A stretch of 64,000 nucleotides of DNA from Parelaphostrongylus tenuis (GCA_019055375.1 JAHQIW010001986.1:1-64000); one strand, 5' to 3'; numbered from the stretch's first letter, positions 20,760 to 32,690 are shown. Numbers and translations are program-made. Notes: generated from the letters alone by a model not told the origin.

Positions 20760-21455
20760 CACCAAAATCATCCTCATTGTCGTCATTTGATATCCGCAGA
20801 GTAAATTGAACTTTGATGCACTAGCACTAGTGATGCTTGGGCGTCCTAATGGAAACATTCCTGAGATATTCTCACAAATTTGCAATAACCGATACGGTTT
20901 GAAAACATTAAATTTGGATTTTTCGGGATATTGAGGAGACTTTTACTGAACCTAGTATTCAACAAAAACGAAAAAGTGCGAAAAATTTCTTACCAACTCA
21001 GTATAACAGCATGAATTTTCAAGAGTAGCTACACTTGTTTTCAGCATCACAGTCTTACTCTCATACTAGAAGTAAACTATGAAAGCTTGTGTTAATGACG
21101 TCAGTCAATCCAGAAAGATGAAATATTAAGCGAAAGAAATAAAACACGAGGAATGACATTCTGGTTCAGTAACTTGTCGTAAAAGTGTATCGATATTTCC
21201 ATGTGTGATAGACATACCAGCATGACAAAAAGATGGAAAATTTGAGAATAGGGAATAAAAGCAATGGTGAACAAGGTGCATCGCAGACTGGTCACCATTG
21301 TCCGGTTCCTCACGCGTCTCTGTAGGTGTGTAGGTGTGCTAAACGATTGTACAGCAAACTGATCACGAGCGTTTGAAATCTCTTAGATACATTAGATGGT
21401 CATAGAAAGGCCGATAAAGAACGGTGAATTTTTGTAAATAAAATAATTATTCAGA
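20760..21455. other. No recognised gene
   Basis: AT-rich, with a 70-codon minus-strand frame at 21101-21313 lacking splice support. Nothing else seen. Confidence 0.3.
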
Positions 21456-21460
21456 AAATT

Positions 21461-21801
21461 CTAGTTATGTGGAGGTTCCGTTTTTGCTTTTGAGCCTGCT
21501 ATTATCAAAACGCTCTTTTTCCACTCCGCCCTTTTCCATTTTACTGCTCTGAAAAAGCGGTCAAAGTTTGCTTCAAATTGATTTTGAAGGTATAAAAACA
21601 AATAACTTACATTAACTCTACCCATTTGTAGATTATGTTCCAACTAAGACGAAAAAACGAGCACTTTTTTGTCAGGACGGCATAACATGTATATTGGACC
21701 CCATTCACTGGACAAGAATTTCTCGTAAGAGCGTTAGTAGTTATTCGAAAGCTTAGGTCTTTAGCTAGAACGGTATCCGCTTTCGAAAAAAAAAGTCTCA
21801 A
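21461..21801 (-). CDS. Candidate two-exon gene piece, function unknown
   Basis: On the minus strand, the exon 21801-21611 (SFRITTNALTRNSCPVNGVQ, then YTCYAVLTKK) ends at a perfect GTAAGT donor. After a 62-bp intron with GCTTTTTCAG, an exon from 21548 runs to a stop at 21461-21467. Two phases are open. One joins the long upstream frame to AVKWKRAEWKKSVLII...PPHN. The other uses an internal TTCGTCTTAG acceptor and gives MEKGGVEKERFDNSRLKSKN. Cys spacing suggests an extracellular piece. Upstream exons were not found. The intron is the best support; the protein family is unknown. Confidence 0.38.
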
Positions 21802-21934
21802 ACGCTTTGAGCAAAAGAAAACATTTGTGCTCTACACACTCATGTTTTTTGCAAGACAGAGCTCTTTGTTTGAACTACTAGTAATCATTTGATAGCGTAA
21901 AATTAGTAATCCAAGCGCCACGCTAATTTTTTGA

Positions 21935-22190
21935 GAAGACCTATCCTGGCTGCCATATTTGTGTTTCACTATTTTTGCATGTTCTTCCGGATCTTGAAGA
22001 CGTGATAGCTGCTGGAGATCTGATTTGTGTAAGCCGGCTAAGTGTTATCAATACCGGCTGCTTTTCAGATGACATCGTCCATGCACTCTGATGAGCTGTT
22101 CGCAGTAACCTTGACGCGGTCAAAGTAACAGCCCACGTCTCTGTTGCATAACAGAGCGCTGAAGAATCTGTCGAATCAAAAGAATGAGCG
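21935..22190 (-). pseudogene. Second non-LTR family, reverse-transcriptase C-terminal fragment
   Basis: The minus-strand frame reads SALCYATETWAVTL, then RLLRTAHQSA, the ALLYGSETW...LRTAHQ block found after the polymerase domain in several nematode endonuclease/reverse-transcriptase elements. It continues past a frame change with PEEHAKIVKHKYGSQD. The wording differs from the RTE copies above, so it is a distinct family. It is short and truncated at both ends. Confidence 0.72.
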
Positions 22191-22259
22191 CGGTGCTCTG
22201 CCTAGATGTCACGCCGGTGGGCCCTTTTTAAGATCCGAGTACGGCGAATGATTGCTAAC

Positions 22260-22635
22260 ACTCCTATTAATAGTTTTTGTCTTGCAAAAGAGATCGAATA
22301 TTCATTTGTTGCAGTCTAACAGAAAGGAACCAAAAAATGTTTCACGTGTATCAAAAATTCTAGGTCACATCGATCAAAGACAGGTGACGAAAGATCACTG
22401 AAAGAACGATGAAAAAGGTTTGGCTGTTTCTATTTTTGCTTACCGTTTCCACGCATTGTAATCACTTTACATATTTATTCCCTTTTTTTAATTGCATTGC
22501 TTAAAGAGCAAGATGATCCTTGCGGCTTGTTCAGGGGCGTCTCTAGAGAATCAGACGGCCAACTGGAAGAAACAAGGTTCTACCGTGTGCTAATTATTTA
22601 CTTCCATTCTATCATTTTTTTTGTTAATGCATTTT
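22260..22635. other. No recognised gene
   Basis: AT-rich; nothing identified beyond scattered poly(T). Confidence 0.3.
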
Positions 22636-22640
22636 CAGGC

Positions 22641-22778
22641 CGTGAAAGTTAGCGCAGTGATGGAACACTTAGCAACTGATAAAGTTGTTAGTGTTGTCAC
22701 GATCAGATGTCCACGTGATAGAAGGGAATATGCGCAAAACATTCCATTGCGAGAAATTTACATCAACGCACCCAAGGT
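22641..22778 (+). CDS. Candidate internal exon, function unknown
   Basis: Begins after CATTTTCAG and is open through VMEHLATDKVVSVVTIRC and REYAQNIPLREIYINAPK to a GTTTGT donor. Composition is protein-like and both splice sites are reasonable. No neighbouring exon joins clearly, and 46 codons can be open by chance. Confidence 0.28.
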
Positions 22779-22880
22779 TTGTTTTGCCTTGCATAGTACT
22801 AATCATCGTTGAAAAATGTGCCTTGACTCTCAAAAAGAAAAGCGAACTGCGAAAAAACACAAAGCGCTCTCATCTATCAG

Positions 22881-22952
22881 TCGCTACAGGGCCACTGACG
22901 ATGTTTATCTTCAGTTATGTTCTCGTTCTAACCGTTATCGCTAGTCAGAATA
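22881..22952 (+). CDS. Candidate first exon encoding a signal peptide
   Basis: After an acceptor-like CATCTATCAG, the ATG at 22901 opens MFIFSYVLVLTVIASQN, a short hydrophobic leader with a small-residue end, directly followed by a consensus GTAAGT donor at 22953. An overlapping frame (YRATDDVYLQLCSRSNRYR) is also protein-like, so the frame is uncertain. No second exon is established; a charged open frame KTKDLVYQLIEHTFNRDEVL at about 23034-23169 is one possibility. Confidence 0.25.
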
Positions 22953-22959
22953 GTAAGTT

Positions 22960-24600
22960 AATTTAAATAAATTTAGGAACTTCATGAATATTTTCGCGCC
23001 GGTAAAGGCAAATTTCAAAAAACGTCGGATTCGCAAAGACTAAGGATCTAGTTTACCAACTCATCGAGCATACTTTTAATCGAGACGAAGTTCTAGTCGA
23101 CTGGAAGCTCGAACCGTCAAACTTGACAATAAAATCGAAAGCATTAATTCAGGAATCTGAGGAATCGTAATCCGCCCTTAAACAGTAATAACATTGTATT
23201 TTGAATAGGTGTCGAGGGATCTTAGTCAACTTAGCATTCCATCACATGTTACGTGTGAAAATTTGTCGCACATATTGATTGCTGTGCAGAATTTCTGGTA
23301 CTGGTTCATTTTCCTGATGCTATGGCCTTATTTTATTCGATTATTTTGATTATGTTTGCTTCGTAATGCTGAGTAGAAGATTCCTAAATAAAGGGGAAAT
23401 CTCTAAATTTTCATCCACTTCTCGCTATTGAGGTACTATTTGAGATACATCCACATGAATGCCGTGATATAATTTAATAGTTGTATTATGATCAGTTTGA
23501 AGACCACTTAAGACCTCCATGACGTATTTCCTTATCATCTGTGAAAAATTTCTGTATACTAATATGACATTTCCATGCTCATGACAAAGCTGATCAATCT
23601 GAAGATTACCTAATATTGTATTATAGAAGTCTTTCTGATAAGAACTTCGTGTCTGCTCGCCAGGGAGCAGTATATTTACAGTGATTAAAGACTGTATAGT
23701 ATTCCAATAAAGAATCCTTATAATGCCTTTGTGTCACTGAATTCACGTGCTGTCTTACTGGACAATTCCCAGCAATTCTGCTTCCTACAGTTTGCTTACT
23801 TCACTGTTGATTTTATAATTTACAAAGACTATTTGATCAATTACTTTGAGGGACATCAGCGATTGATTATTTGAATGGACTGTTCGCTTTTTGGTTCAGT
23901 AGGGAATACTGCTTAGGTAGTTCTGTTTTCAGTGATCCGTGCTTGCAAGTGGATTTATTTTTGAGCTTCGATTTATTATTGTTCTGGATGAAATCATATA
24001 GTGAAATGAGAACAACTCTGTTGTTGATAGGTAGCTTAGGAAAACTAGTGGAGAATAAAGTATATTCGATAGTATAAAAAGCAACATTCAATGATTTATT
24101 GTGTTTGAATAGGAGCGCACAATTGTACAAGAGCATCCTTCTTCTTTGAAGGAACTGGAGACAATTGCGAGCATATAGAGAGAATGAGAAATACCCAGCA
24201 AAGGCAGGAGGACGCAATCACAGATACTGGAAGGCGGAACAGTTGTCCTGAGAATAAAGCGAAGGAAAGGATGAGTTCAGTAGATCATTCTCAAATAAGT
24301 TTGGGCATGGGAGGAGACGATCTATAAAGACGAAGGATGTGATTAGTTGGAGGAGGGTTTTGTCTTAGCCTGTGAACTGCCACTCCAATGCCTCTTTTGC
24401 TTTTTTATTTTGACACAGTCATATCCCTATGACTACACTGAGTTGTTCATTATGCTCTCTCAGTTCTCGTTAGACGATATAGAAGAAGTTTCATCTGTAT
24501 ATTCAAGCCATTAAAAAGTGATCTGGTAAGCACTAGTAAGCCAAGAGAATGGTCTTGTACTAACAATCGCTATGATGTTGTCCTTATTGACACAAAGGTA
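22960..24600. other. Mostly unassigned, possible small exons
   Basis: Contains the charged open frame at about 23034-23169 and a 116-codon minus-strand frame at 23867-24217, rich in Asn, Lys, Leu and Ser, overlapped by a 68-codon plus-strand frame. None has a recognisable motif. No repeat family is evident. Confidence 0.25.
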
Positions 24601-24738
24601 TGTCGTGCACAACCCTGATCATTACAGACTTAGTCATATGTCCAGCCATGGGTTCAAACGGAATGGTGCTTCGCCGCGCAATATCAAGGACTTGCTAACG
24701 TATCACTGGGTTTACTGGCATCACTAATTAAAATTTAG

Positions 24739-24964
24739 TTTTCCATCAAGTTCCATTGAGAACCTGCGGTGCCGGAATGTTGAAGACTGTCGCACTCACG
24801 GAGACACTGATCGTTCACCAAAGTGTGTTTTATGCAAATGTATTTGTGACGCGATTGAGAGCCAGCTCAAAGCATTGAGTGTTTTGTGCGATATCAGTAA
24901 CCATTTAAACCAGGCGTGCTATGTCGTCATAATACTGAAACCTGCACCTGATTCGATGATTTAG
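24739..24964 (+). CDS. Candidate last exon of a Cys-rich protein
   Basis: After AAAATTTAG the frame starting at 24740 stays open for 74 codons: ENLRCRNVEDCRTHGDTD, PKCVLCKCICDAIESQL, then NQACYVVIILKP and a stop. Eight Cys occur in this stretch, which would suit a secreted disulphide-rich peptide. The block just upstream (about 24600-24720) can supply an in-phase exon (LSHMSSHGFKRNGASPRNIK), but rival readings exist. An open frame of this length without a start is not rare by chance. Confidence 0.25.
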
Positions 24965-24969
24965 AGGCG

Positions 24970-26195
24970 GAGACGTAATGCAGGTTTTCCAATGGCAACT
25001 ATTATCTCCAAAAAGTGTCGGATCTATTTGGCAAGATAGCAGTAAAAGCCAGAAGCCTTAGCCTCATCAAATTACGAAGTAGATCATAGAATCAATTGCG
25101 AGTGATCAGTCTTCTTCTACTAGAACTTTTCGTGTTCCAAAATATCGGTGCTGTCAGCAATAAAATGTCAACGGATTTGGGTTGGTTAGCACATATCGGC
25201 ACGCTCCCGCAGGGTTGAAGCCCGATTCAACTTCTGATTGGGTCAAACGCCTTACATATCACCCATCATTCTTAGAATCACATGGAATCATTACAGCACT
25301 GCTGAAATGTAGTGAAATAAATATTATGTAGACGCTGTCGCAAAATTTTCCGAAGAGATTCATGTTTTTGGATGCGTGCCATTGCCTTACGAGTGTTTAG
25401 TATTTGCTTTGTGTCTGTTGCCTAGTGTTTGGCCTCTTCCATAAATTTGAACATTCTCCATTTACGAAACTCTGTATTTATCAATATTATACTGTTTAAT
25501 CTGAAAATTAATCTCACTGTTGCTATGCTTGAATCGTGGACGAGTCTTGATGAATTTAGAGCTTCTGTAGACTCAGGCATGTTCGTGCAGGTGTCAAATG
25601 CTGTTATATAGGCTTCAAAAGATTTGGACAAATGTGACCTATTTCTGCATGTAGAAATGTAGATCAAACTCTGGTAGCTAAAGAAGTTCGTGTCACTTTT
25701 CTACTTTAAATTGCTACTTCTGATGCTCAGAACAAATATCCGAATGGCTTACCAGTGAACTCTGTCATACTACCATGACCGACTCTTTGATATTCTCGAT
25801 GCTGTCCAATGAGTCAATTTTTTTGAATTAAAATCAGGTCGTTAATGAAGAGTCAACAGAGGCCTGTGTTCGACAATTTCGCCTTCCTCAGATCGTCAAA
25901 TCTAAGAAAAGTGAAAATTCGCCAGCAATCCACTCTGTCAAGCATCTTCAATAGCTCAGCTAGCAAACTCTCTGCGTAAATTTTCTTACAGCATAAACTA
26001 CTGCTTTAAAATATTAGCTGTTTTTACATTCTGAGTGGAAGCGTTGTTATCGATGCCCACTTGCACAATCTCAACGTGACCAAATGTATACCTGGCCCAC
26101 ATTAAAAATCCCGCTCATTAGTCTACGCCTAATTGGGAAGGTTGCTACTTGCTTTTATTTTTATATTTCTGAGTCCGATCAAAAACACATGAAGA
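24970..26195. other. Unassigned, with a faint SINE A relic
   Basis: GGTTAGCAC...CACGCTCCCG and AACGCCTTACATATCAC at about 25183-25270 resemble a heavily decayed SINE A. The open frames at 25422-25667 (both strands) have no motif. Confidence 0.3.
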
Positions 26196-26202
26196 GCCTT
26201 AC

Positions 26203-26541
26203 GTGCAGTCTTTGAGCTGGTGTGCGAGAATGATAACTTTTATTCCCAGATCGAAACCAAAATGTTCATTCCTTATGCGCATGGAGTGGAATGCTTTGTT
26301 TTGCTCCAATTGCTCGTTGGAGTACTCTTCATATGAATGTCAAATAGACTGTTCGTTTCAAAAACGTATGCGGCTCTATATGCTTTACATGAGGTCAGAT
26401 ACACGGAAGCACAGCTTACACAAGCATTGTCTCCACAATTACGGCATATTACGCAAGTTTGTAAGTCTTCTATTCCGTAGTTGTCTGAAGAGCTATATGC
26501 AACATCAAGTTTTAATTAATTCTTCTACTACTTTACTGTGA
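26203..26541 (+). CDS. Candidate exon, frame uncertain
   Basis: After CTTACGTGCAG a 112-codon frame runs over a GTAAGT donor at 26464, with several Cys (CSFLMRMEWNALFCSNCSL). A shorter frame over the first half reads VFELVCENDNFYSQIETKMF then VECFVLLQLLVGVLFI, which looks more like a membrane protein. The donor and acceptor suggest coding, but I cannot choose the frame or name a family. Confidence 0.25.
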   Translation: MQSLSWCARMITFIPRSKPKCSFLMRMEWNALFCSNCSLEYSSYECQIDCSFQKRMRLYMLYMRSDTRKHSLHKHCLHNYGILRKFVSLLFRSCLKSYMQHQVLINSSTTLL

Positions 26542-26544
26542 GAA

Positions 26545-27380
26545 CACTGACGATGCAACCTCGATAAGTCTATACAAAATTAAGAGAACGTCAGCTAAGC
26601 TTTTTTCAAGTTTTCACTGGCTCAAATTTAAGTGGCTGTAAGTGTGTGGATAGTGCACACACCCTCCTGGATCAACTTAGTGTATAAGTTGGCTTTCTTG
26701 GCTCAAGTTGATGTTCTTGTTTTTTGTCAATAAAGAAATTTTTCAACTATCCTTGTGTTAAGCAAAGATCTTTGCACTTATGAAGAGCAATTTAGACGCT
26801 CCTAAAAAAACAATAAACTGGTCGCCCAAGTAGCCATACATGCATATAACCCCTAATTGTGTGGATAGTGGTCGCATTGAATGGATCTATCATGTGCACG
26901 TTGCTGGGTTACACGTTACGTAGACAGTTCAAAAACTCATAAACTTTCGCGAGTTGAACAGCATATAGTTTAACAACTACATGAGTATTAGTTTCCCTAT
27001 TAGACGATCCATTCTATCCATAACCTGCCTATACAACAAATAATATGCCTATATTTATGATGTAAGGATGTCGATAGCTTCTAGCTCAGCAAAGGGTACT
27101 GATTTTAGGGTTTCAATAAGTGCAGAACATGTTAGTGAACCGACTATAAGTTGTTGAATAGCTGATAGAGAAAAACCCGTCACGCTCATCAAACTGACTG
27201 AGTCACTGCCTAATTTCCGGTCGCCACTTTTGAAGTTCCTCTAAGATAACTGAAAATGATCAAGATGGCTTTCTGGACTGCTAAGGAAATGATGTTTGGG
27301 AATTCCGAAGCAGCGATGATCACGCTCATAGGCCATTGGCGGGTCGAAGAAAGGTAAATTGGAGCTGAAGAGCTACTGGC
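26545..27380. other. No recognised gene
   Basis: AT-rich; no repeat family or exon recognised. Confidence 0.3.
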
Positions 27381-27384
27381 TGTG

Positions 27385-27512
27385 GTTCTTGCAATGCTTG
27401 TGCTCCTTAAAGCGTTGAGTCGAATCTCCGCCTGACTTAAAGGCTTTGCACATCACTCAACATCATCGAATATATCTATAACACCACGCCACATCTAGAA
27501 CTGGCAAATAAA
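27385..27512 (+). repeat. SINE A copy, 3' part, with A-rich tail
   Basis: TTGAGTCGAATCTCCGCCTG (box B area), CACATCACTCAACATCATCG, CACATCTAGAACTGGCAAAT and then AAAAAAAA. It shows that the family ends in an A-rich tail after the GCTAGAAGCGGTCAAAT-type block, as a retroposed SINE would. Confidence 0.7.
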
Positions 27513-27696
27513 AAAAAACATTCTAATCTCACACTGACAGTACACGGCTTACACTTTTGACAGACAATATATTCTGTGTGAACTTTTGATCAAAATGATA
27601 GTGGTGCTGAGCGCGGCTTAACCTGGGACTAAGCCCCACTCATTAACACTCCCTACATGTAAAAAGAGCCCTACAAAAACCGCAGTCTACCTATAT

Positions 27697-27894
27697 TTAG
27701 GGGATCCTCCGCACATGGAAAGTAGCCTCTTCCCAACAATGATTTTCTCTCCCATTGCCGCGCATTGTAGTGCCCCTGTGCGGATACTGAGGGTGGCTTT
27801 CAACTGAGTAGACATTTGTTAATCCGATTCCCGAAGGCAGTTCAATCAAAGCATCTTCATGCGACTGTCTCAGGCTGTCATTAGAACTCGTCAA
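27697..27894 (-). CDS. Candidate C-terminal exon, function unknown
   Basis: Minus-strand open frame with SLRQSHEDALIELPSGIG, VESHPQYPHRGTTMRGNG and a stop after HVRRIP. Composition is protein-like and hydrophilic, as in a cytoplasmic tail. TTCTAATGACAG lies at the start of the open region and could be the acceptor. No partner exon is established. Confidence 0.28.
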   Translation of the reverse strand: MTSSNDSLRQSHEDALIELPSGIGLTNVYSVESHPQYPHRGTTMRGNGRENHCWEEATFHVRRIP

Positions 27895-27899
27895 TTGAG

Positions 27900-28925
27900 G
27901 TAAGATTTGCTTCCGTGTGATAGCTCGATAGAAGAGCGAACACGATACTCGGTATTGCCGTTTTGCGCTTTTTTCAAAAAAATGTGCGAGGTTGATTTAT
28001 GTTCCTCAAACTCAGCAACGATGTTTCGTCAACTTTACCTTCTCTAAAACCTAGACACTTTAGTAGGCTATATCTACTCACCGCTATTACAGAGCTTATG
28101 TTGCAATACTCTTCAATCGGCTATTGCTGAGATAACGCTCAAAATTAGCAAATCCAGACAGCATGTTTTGAGCCCTTTAGCTGGTCTTTTATGGCACCTA
28201 TAAAGTGCTAGACACGTGTTTCAGCCTTCCAATCTCATCAGTGGTAAGGTGTATTTTGCTTCAGCCAGTTCCTTCAAGACGTACTCTCTCTATATGAGCA
28301 ATCAACGCCAATATCTTTACATCAATTTACTGTAAGTGAATCATTATGGTATTTTTTTAGAGTAACAGCCGTAAGCTATGCAATCGACAGACAGTCATCT
28401 GAACGAACCCCTTCGGTGATTCTTTCACTGTACGTTGAATGTAAGCAGTTTGGCGTCAATTCTTCCATGGAAAGCTGTGTTCCCGAAGAACTGATTGAAC
28501 AGAGATGAACTGTGCCAAAGATGGGTTAAAAGGCCTAAATACATGCCCAGCACTTTCAAGATACCATGAGAGACCTCTGAAACTCTTAAAATATGCTGCA
28601 AAATACATTCAATTATTCGGCATAGTGCATTTCTAGTGAATTCAATGCAGAAATCTACTCAAATGTCTAACTAATTTAGAACTCACCGTCAGGTCACTTA
28701 TATGAGAAAGGTCGCCGATGTGCTGTCACACACTATGGATAATAAAACGTAGTCAAACTAGGGATTCATTGCGAGATAAGGTGTCATCTCTTCTGCGATA
28801 TTCAGACACGCTCACCTTCTATTCATTCCTAAGTTACATATTTAATCCAAAAAGCCTTAAAAGCCTCTAGAGCGTACTATTTTGCTCGATTTATTCAGTA
28901 TTGCTTTACTGTCATTTCTCTTATC
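27900..28925. other. No recognised gene
   Basis: A possible 36-nt minus-strand mini-exon (HIGDLSHISDLT, donor GTGAGT at about 28688) was seen, but nothing joins it. No repeats recognised. Confidence 0.25.
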
Positions 28926-28930
28926 ACCAG

Positions 28931-29050
28931 ATAGGTTGCCAAAGTGCCTTCCTGCCTGGGAAGTCTTGCCGAAATGACAAACCGCCCGCTGTGCCACAAG
29001 CCCACGAAGCGCGAAGTTATGATGAGACACTAAAACTACCAGGTGGATGA
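28931..29050 (+). CDS. Candidate last exon, small secreted-type protein
   Basis: Follows TCTTATCACCAG and reads IGCQSAFLPGKSCRND, then KPPAVPQAHEARSYDETLKL and GG before TGA. Pro, Cys and charged residues give a protein-like composition with no low complexity. The frame is also open for about 17 codons upstream of the acceptor. The family is unknown, and the upstream exon was not found. Confidence 0.3.
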   Translation: MGCQSAFLPGKSCRNDKPPAVPQAHEARSYDETLKLPGG

Positions 29051-29054
29051 CACC

Positions 29055-30455
29055 GTTAAAGTTACATAGAGCAAATAAATAGAAATCAGCTAGTAATAAT
29101 CAGATACATCATTTATTTTCGAAATGTCACCCATGGAGGACACTCTTCCCAACCACCAGTAACTCAAACTCCTTGGAAGGTATTATTGTCTTAGCAACTT
29201 ATCGCCGAGGAAGTTGTTTTGTTTGTTTCGCAAAAGCCACAGTTTTCTACAGTTAACATGAAAAGCTAGTTCCTAGCAAAAGAAATAATAGAAGGAAACC
29301 AATTGCTTAGCTTGCAATAAGAGCCTGCGTGCAAAGGAGTCGTTACGCAGCAAGTAAAAGCATTCACTTTTGCGAATGTTTGTGAATTCGTATTTCGACA
29401 GATTGAAATGCCCAGCTTACAATAAGAACTTGCGTCATGACAGCCTCAGAAAGCGGGAAAACTTTTTTTGAAATGAAAAAGCCAATTTGCGAAGCTTCAA
29501 GGCAAATCTGCTCATCTCTGCACACAATCTACATTTTTTAGGCAATCATGGACCATTATGGCGTCAGCTTTCATGAGTGTACATGTCTTCTGAAGCCAAA
29601 TAATATGCGATCCGTGGTACTGATATTGTTATGAAAGCCCACAGATTTTCATTAGCGCTATTTAGTAAGGCATAGGAGATTGGAGCTTTTCTGGGTCTCA
29701 AATTCCTCTTGTAGAAAAGCTGTCACACTCAAAGTAAACAAAAAGAGAAAAGTTTTTCAAGAAACTGCGCTACCCATTGCAGGTGTCACTGGGTATTGGC
29801 CCTTGCTTTTTAAGTTTCTTTTTTCTTGAAACCTTGCAAATGTCATTAATGGAGATGGCCGTCTATACATGAATGTCTGGTTATAATTCATGATGTGGAG
29901 GTCGACTCTGTCAAGTAGTATGAGCTATAGCGTCAACGGTTCCTACACGTGCATGGTAAACTTCGACCAACTCCCATGATGTCTAACTTGAAATTGCATT
30001 GATTTTGCTGCAATCTACTGCAGTAATATACTGCATACAGCATGGCCATTTAGAGCATTCTAGTATTGAAGCGCAAAAAGTGCAGCTCTGTAGCATTCGA
30101 GATAATACTATGTTTCAACGCATTGCGCGCTATCGCAAAGATTTTTGTTAAATATTAGAGAGTTTACTCCTTTTCGCAAAGGTTTCGAAGTCTGTTCTGC
30201 TTCCGTTGTAGAAAAAATTTTGTTCCACCGTTTAAGTGCTTATGCTTCTAAGCTTATACATTACCCAATGAATCCGCTTTCAAACCTAAGCCAAATCCTG
30301 ATCATTAGTAGCCTAAGTTTAACCACAGATGGCGTATGAACGTGTAGATGGAATTTTTAGGCATCATAGTCAGACGTCTTACTTAGATTTTTTATCAAAG
30401 CGGGGTATGCCCTAAGTTCAATACCAAAAGTCGCACTCCATGTGAATCACGCCTG
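29055..30455. other. No recognised gene
   Basis: AT-rich. A 64-codon plus-strand frame at 30145-30339 lacks support. No repeat family recognised. Confidence 0.3.
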
Positions 30456-30461
30456 CGTGGT

Positions 30462-31028
30462 CTATCGAGCGCAACTCAAACCCGCGGCGCATGCAAAACT
30501 CAATATTATTTTCTTCTGCAACAGTGCACTAAAGCGCTTTATTAGATTAAAGCATAGCGTTGGAATTGCCGAAACTTGCGCTATCGAATGGTTACTGATC
30601 GGTTGAGGTAAGGGCCCTGTCCAATAAAATGGAAGTGCGGTACGCAACCGGAATGTGTGAGAACCATAATTTTGTTTCAAAGCTGCTGAACTGTGATAAG
30701 ATCTTTTTTCAAAAGAAATGCATTTCTAATTTTATGAGATTTGAGCTTACAAATAATTAGCAATAGCTTCGTGAAAAGTCTTGTCATCGAAAAATTCTAC
30801 TTCACAAATCCCTGCCCAAGGACGAAAAAGAACCGAAATAGGCAACATGTTTTCGAAATAGACAATACATTTCAGTACTTGAGAGGTCTTTAGAATTTTC
30901 ATAAACGTTTGTGAAGGTTCTCGTAATTCGAGCAGATGATCATAACTGCGCTGACGCTTGAATGATTGTGTTTGTAGTTTGAGAAAACCAAACAAAGGCG
31001 TGCTCATGATGTTATCACTAGCATTTCG
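30462..31028 (-). CDS. Candidate gene, last two exons, function unknown
   Basis: On the minus strand, a TTCTATTTCAG acceptor precedes an exon 31028-30751 of 278 nt. It is open throughout (LFGFLKLQTQSFKRQRSYDH, LELREPSQTFMKI, FRPWAGICEVEFFDDKTFHE) and ends at GTAAGC in phase 2. After a 60-bp intron ending ATCACAG, exon 30690-30462 continues in phase (KQNYGSHTFRLRTALPFYW) to a TAG stop. Together they encode 168 residues. The EVEFFDD-KTFHEAI stretch is faintly like an RNA-recognition fold, but I cannot assign it. Upstream exons are missing from this reading. Continuity of phase over 500 coding bases is the main support. Confidence 0.42.
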
Positions 31029-31029
31029 C

Positions 31030-32400
31030 TGAAATAGAAGCTAAAGACGAAATATACATTGCCATTGAGTATCATTAAAAAAGGTTGCAGTCAGGCGACA
31101 TTTGATGCAGCTGGTAAAAGTTGGTAAAGTTTACCACTCAGGTAAAACATCCCTAGTTTTTGATTGGAAGAGTCTAATCTCTGAAGCACATTAGTCATAG
31201 GAAGGTAATGGTGAGATCGCAGCTCCGGTGGCTTTTTACCAGTGGGCATGATCTGCTTACGTTATACTGATGGTGAGGAGAGGCACTTTTGATATTTTGG
31301 TATTATGTGAGTCTAAGATTCTTGTCGGCGAATTACGCCTGCTGAAAAAGCACGCTGATTTAGTTGCAAATTAATTAGGAAACATGTAGGTATGGAATAA
31401 AGAAAATGTGCTTGTTTGTTTTAACACAGAATGTAAAATCTGTGTATGGAAGAAAATAATGTAGGAGATTTGAAGAGAGGTAAACGATAGAAACGGTAAA
31501 GCAAATATACTATGGAGCAGCAAACTTAAAGAGCAAGGCGATCTGCGAGGATGTGATTAGTAAAATGGCAATCTGTATTATTGGCCGCAATACTACGTTG
31601 ATTTTTCGCCGGGCTCGCGGACACCCGTTCTGGTAAGGGCGCAAGTGAGGAGGGCAGCTTCCAGAATGAAATGTTTCAGTGTTTTCAATGAAATTTAAAC
31701 CCTACGCCACCGAAAAAGACTTTGACATTAGTAAAAGATATCTGTAAGATCGAAAAGACCCGAACATGATGAGACCGTAGATTCTCACTTGCTCTCAATC
31801 CCCAATTGGGGGCAAGCTAAAGCGCTTGTTGATAAAGAAATACTCTCTGCCTGATGCAAAAAGGTGTATGGCTAGATTAACACTATTTTAAATTCATAGT
31901 CGCTAAAGTGGACGCTTGCCCTGAGACATCACATCAAACTTTACCCAACTCCCAATTTGCGGATGTCTATCATGATCACAAGATCTCCAACAGGTTTAAC
32001 GCCAAGGGTATTATCTTGGACAGCAAGACAACTAACGAGATTTCCGACCAAAATCAGAAATGACGATGCTCTAAAAAACTTGTTGATGCTGGTGGCATGT
32101 GGAGTTCTTCTGAAGATTTCCACAAATGTGTTGAAAGACAGTTCAACTGAAGCTGAACAGAAAGTTTAAAACATATAGCTTGTCAAGTACTCGTGTTTTT
32201 GAGTACTTCTTGAAGTATATGGTCTTGAAAAAATATTGGCAGATAAAGAAATGCTATAAAATACGCGCGATTGTTATTGGGTCAGTATGGGCCTCTACCA
32301 ACTTCATCAGCTAGTAGCCAATAGAGTTTAGTTGCATTTTCTTCATACAGTTTAGAAAATGAGGAAAATGCTGCATCCGGGGAGAAAACAAAATGTACAT
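31030..32400. other. Unassigned, one protein-like open frame
   Basis: At about 31935-32170 two overlapping plus-strand frames are protein-like (QFADVYHDHKISNRFNAKG; DDALKNLLMLVACGVLLKIS). This might be a decayed exon. The remainder shows nothing identifiable. Confidence 0.25.
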
Positions 32401-32404
32401 CAAA

Positions 32405-32690
32405 TGATAAATGTTATCAGATTGTTTGAATTCATACTTTTACACACTATTGATCCGCCTCCGCATTTTTTTTTCGCTCTGCGGATCTCAATACTTTTAG
32501 CATTCAGGTCGTTTTTTTCATATTCTTCTTGAACGTCGCAGAATTTGGTTGAGCGAGCCTCCCTGCAATCTCGGTTCCAGCCTGGCAATGGCGTTTCATA
32601 AGGCGTTGTTGTTGTTGACTGCAGGGGAGGGTTGGGGGTGGTTCTCGGCCCACTCGTGCTGCAACGAGCATCACAGCCACTGGACCACTT
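32405..32690 (-). repeat. SINE C copy, minus strand
   Basis: The reverse complement has GGCTGTGATGCTCGTTGCAG, a CCACCCCCAACCCTCCCCT core, the GAGATTGCAGGGAGGCTCG block and ATCCGCAGAGCGAAAAAA. Well aligned to the copies at 8885 and 59805. Confidence 0.78.
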
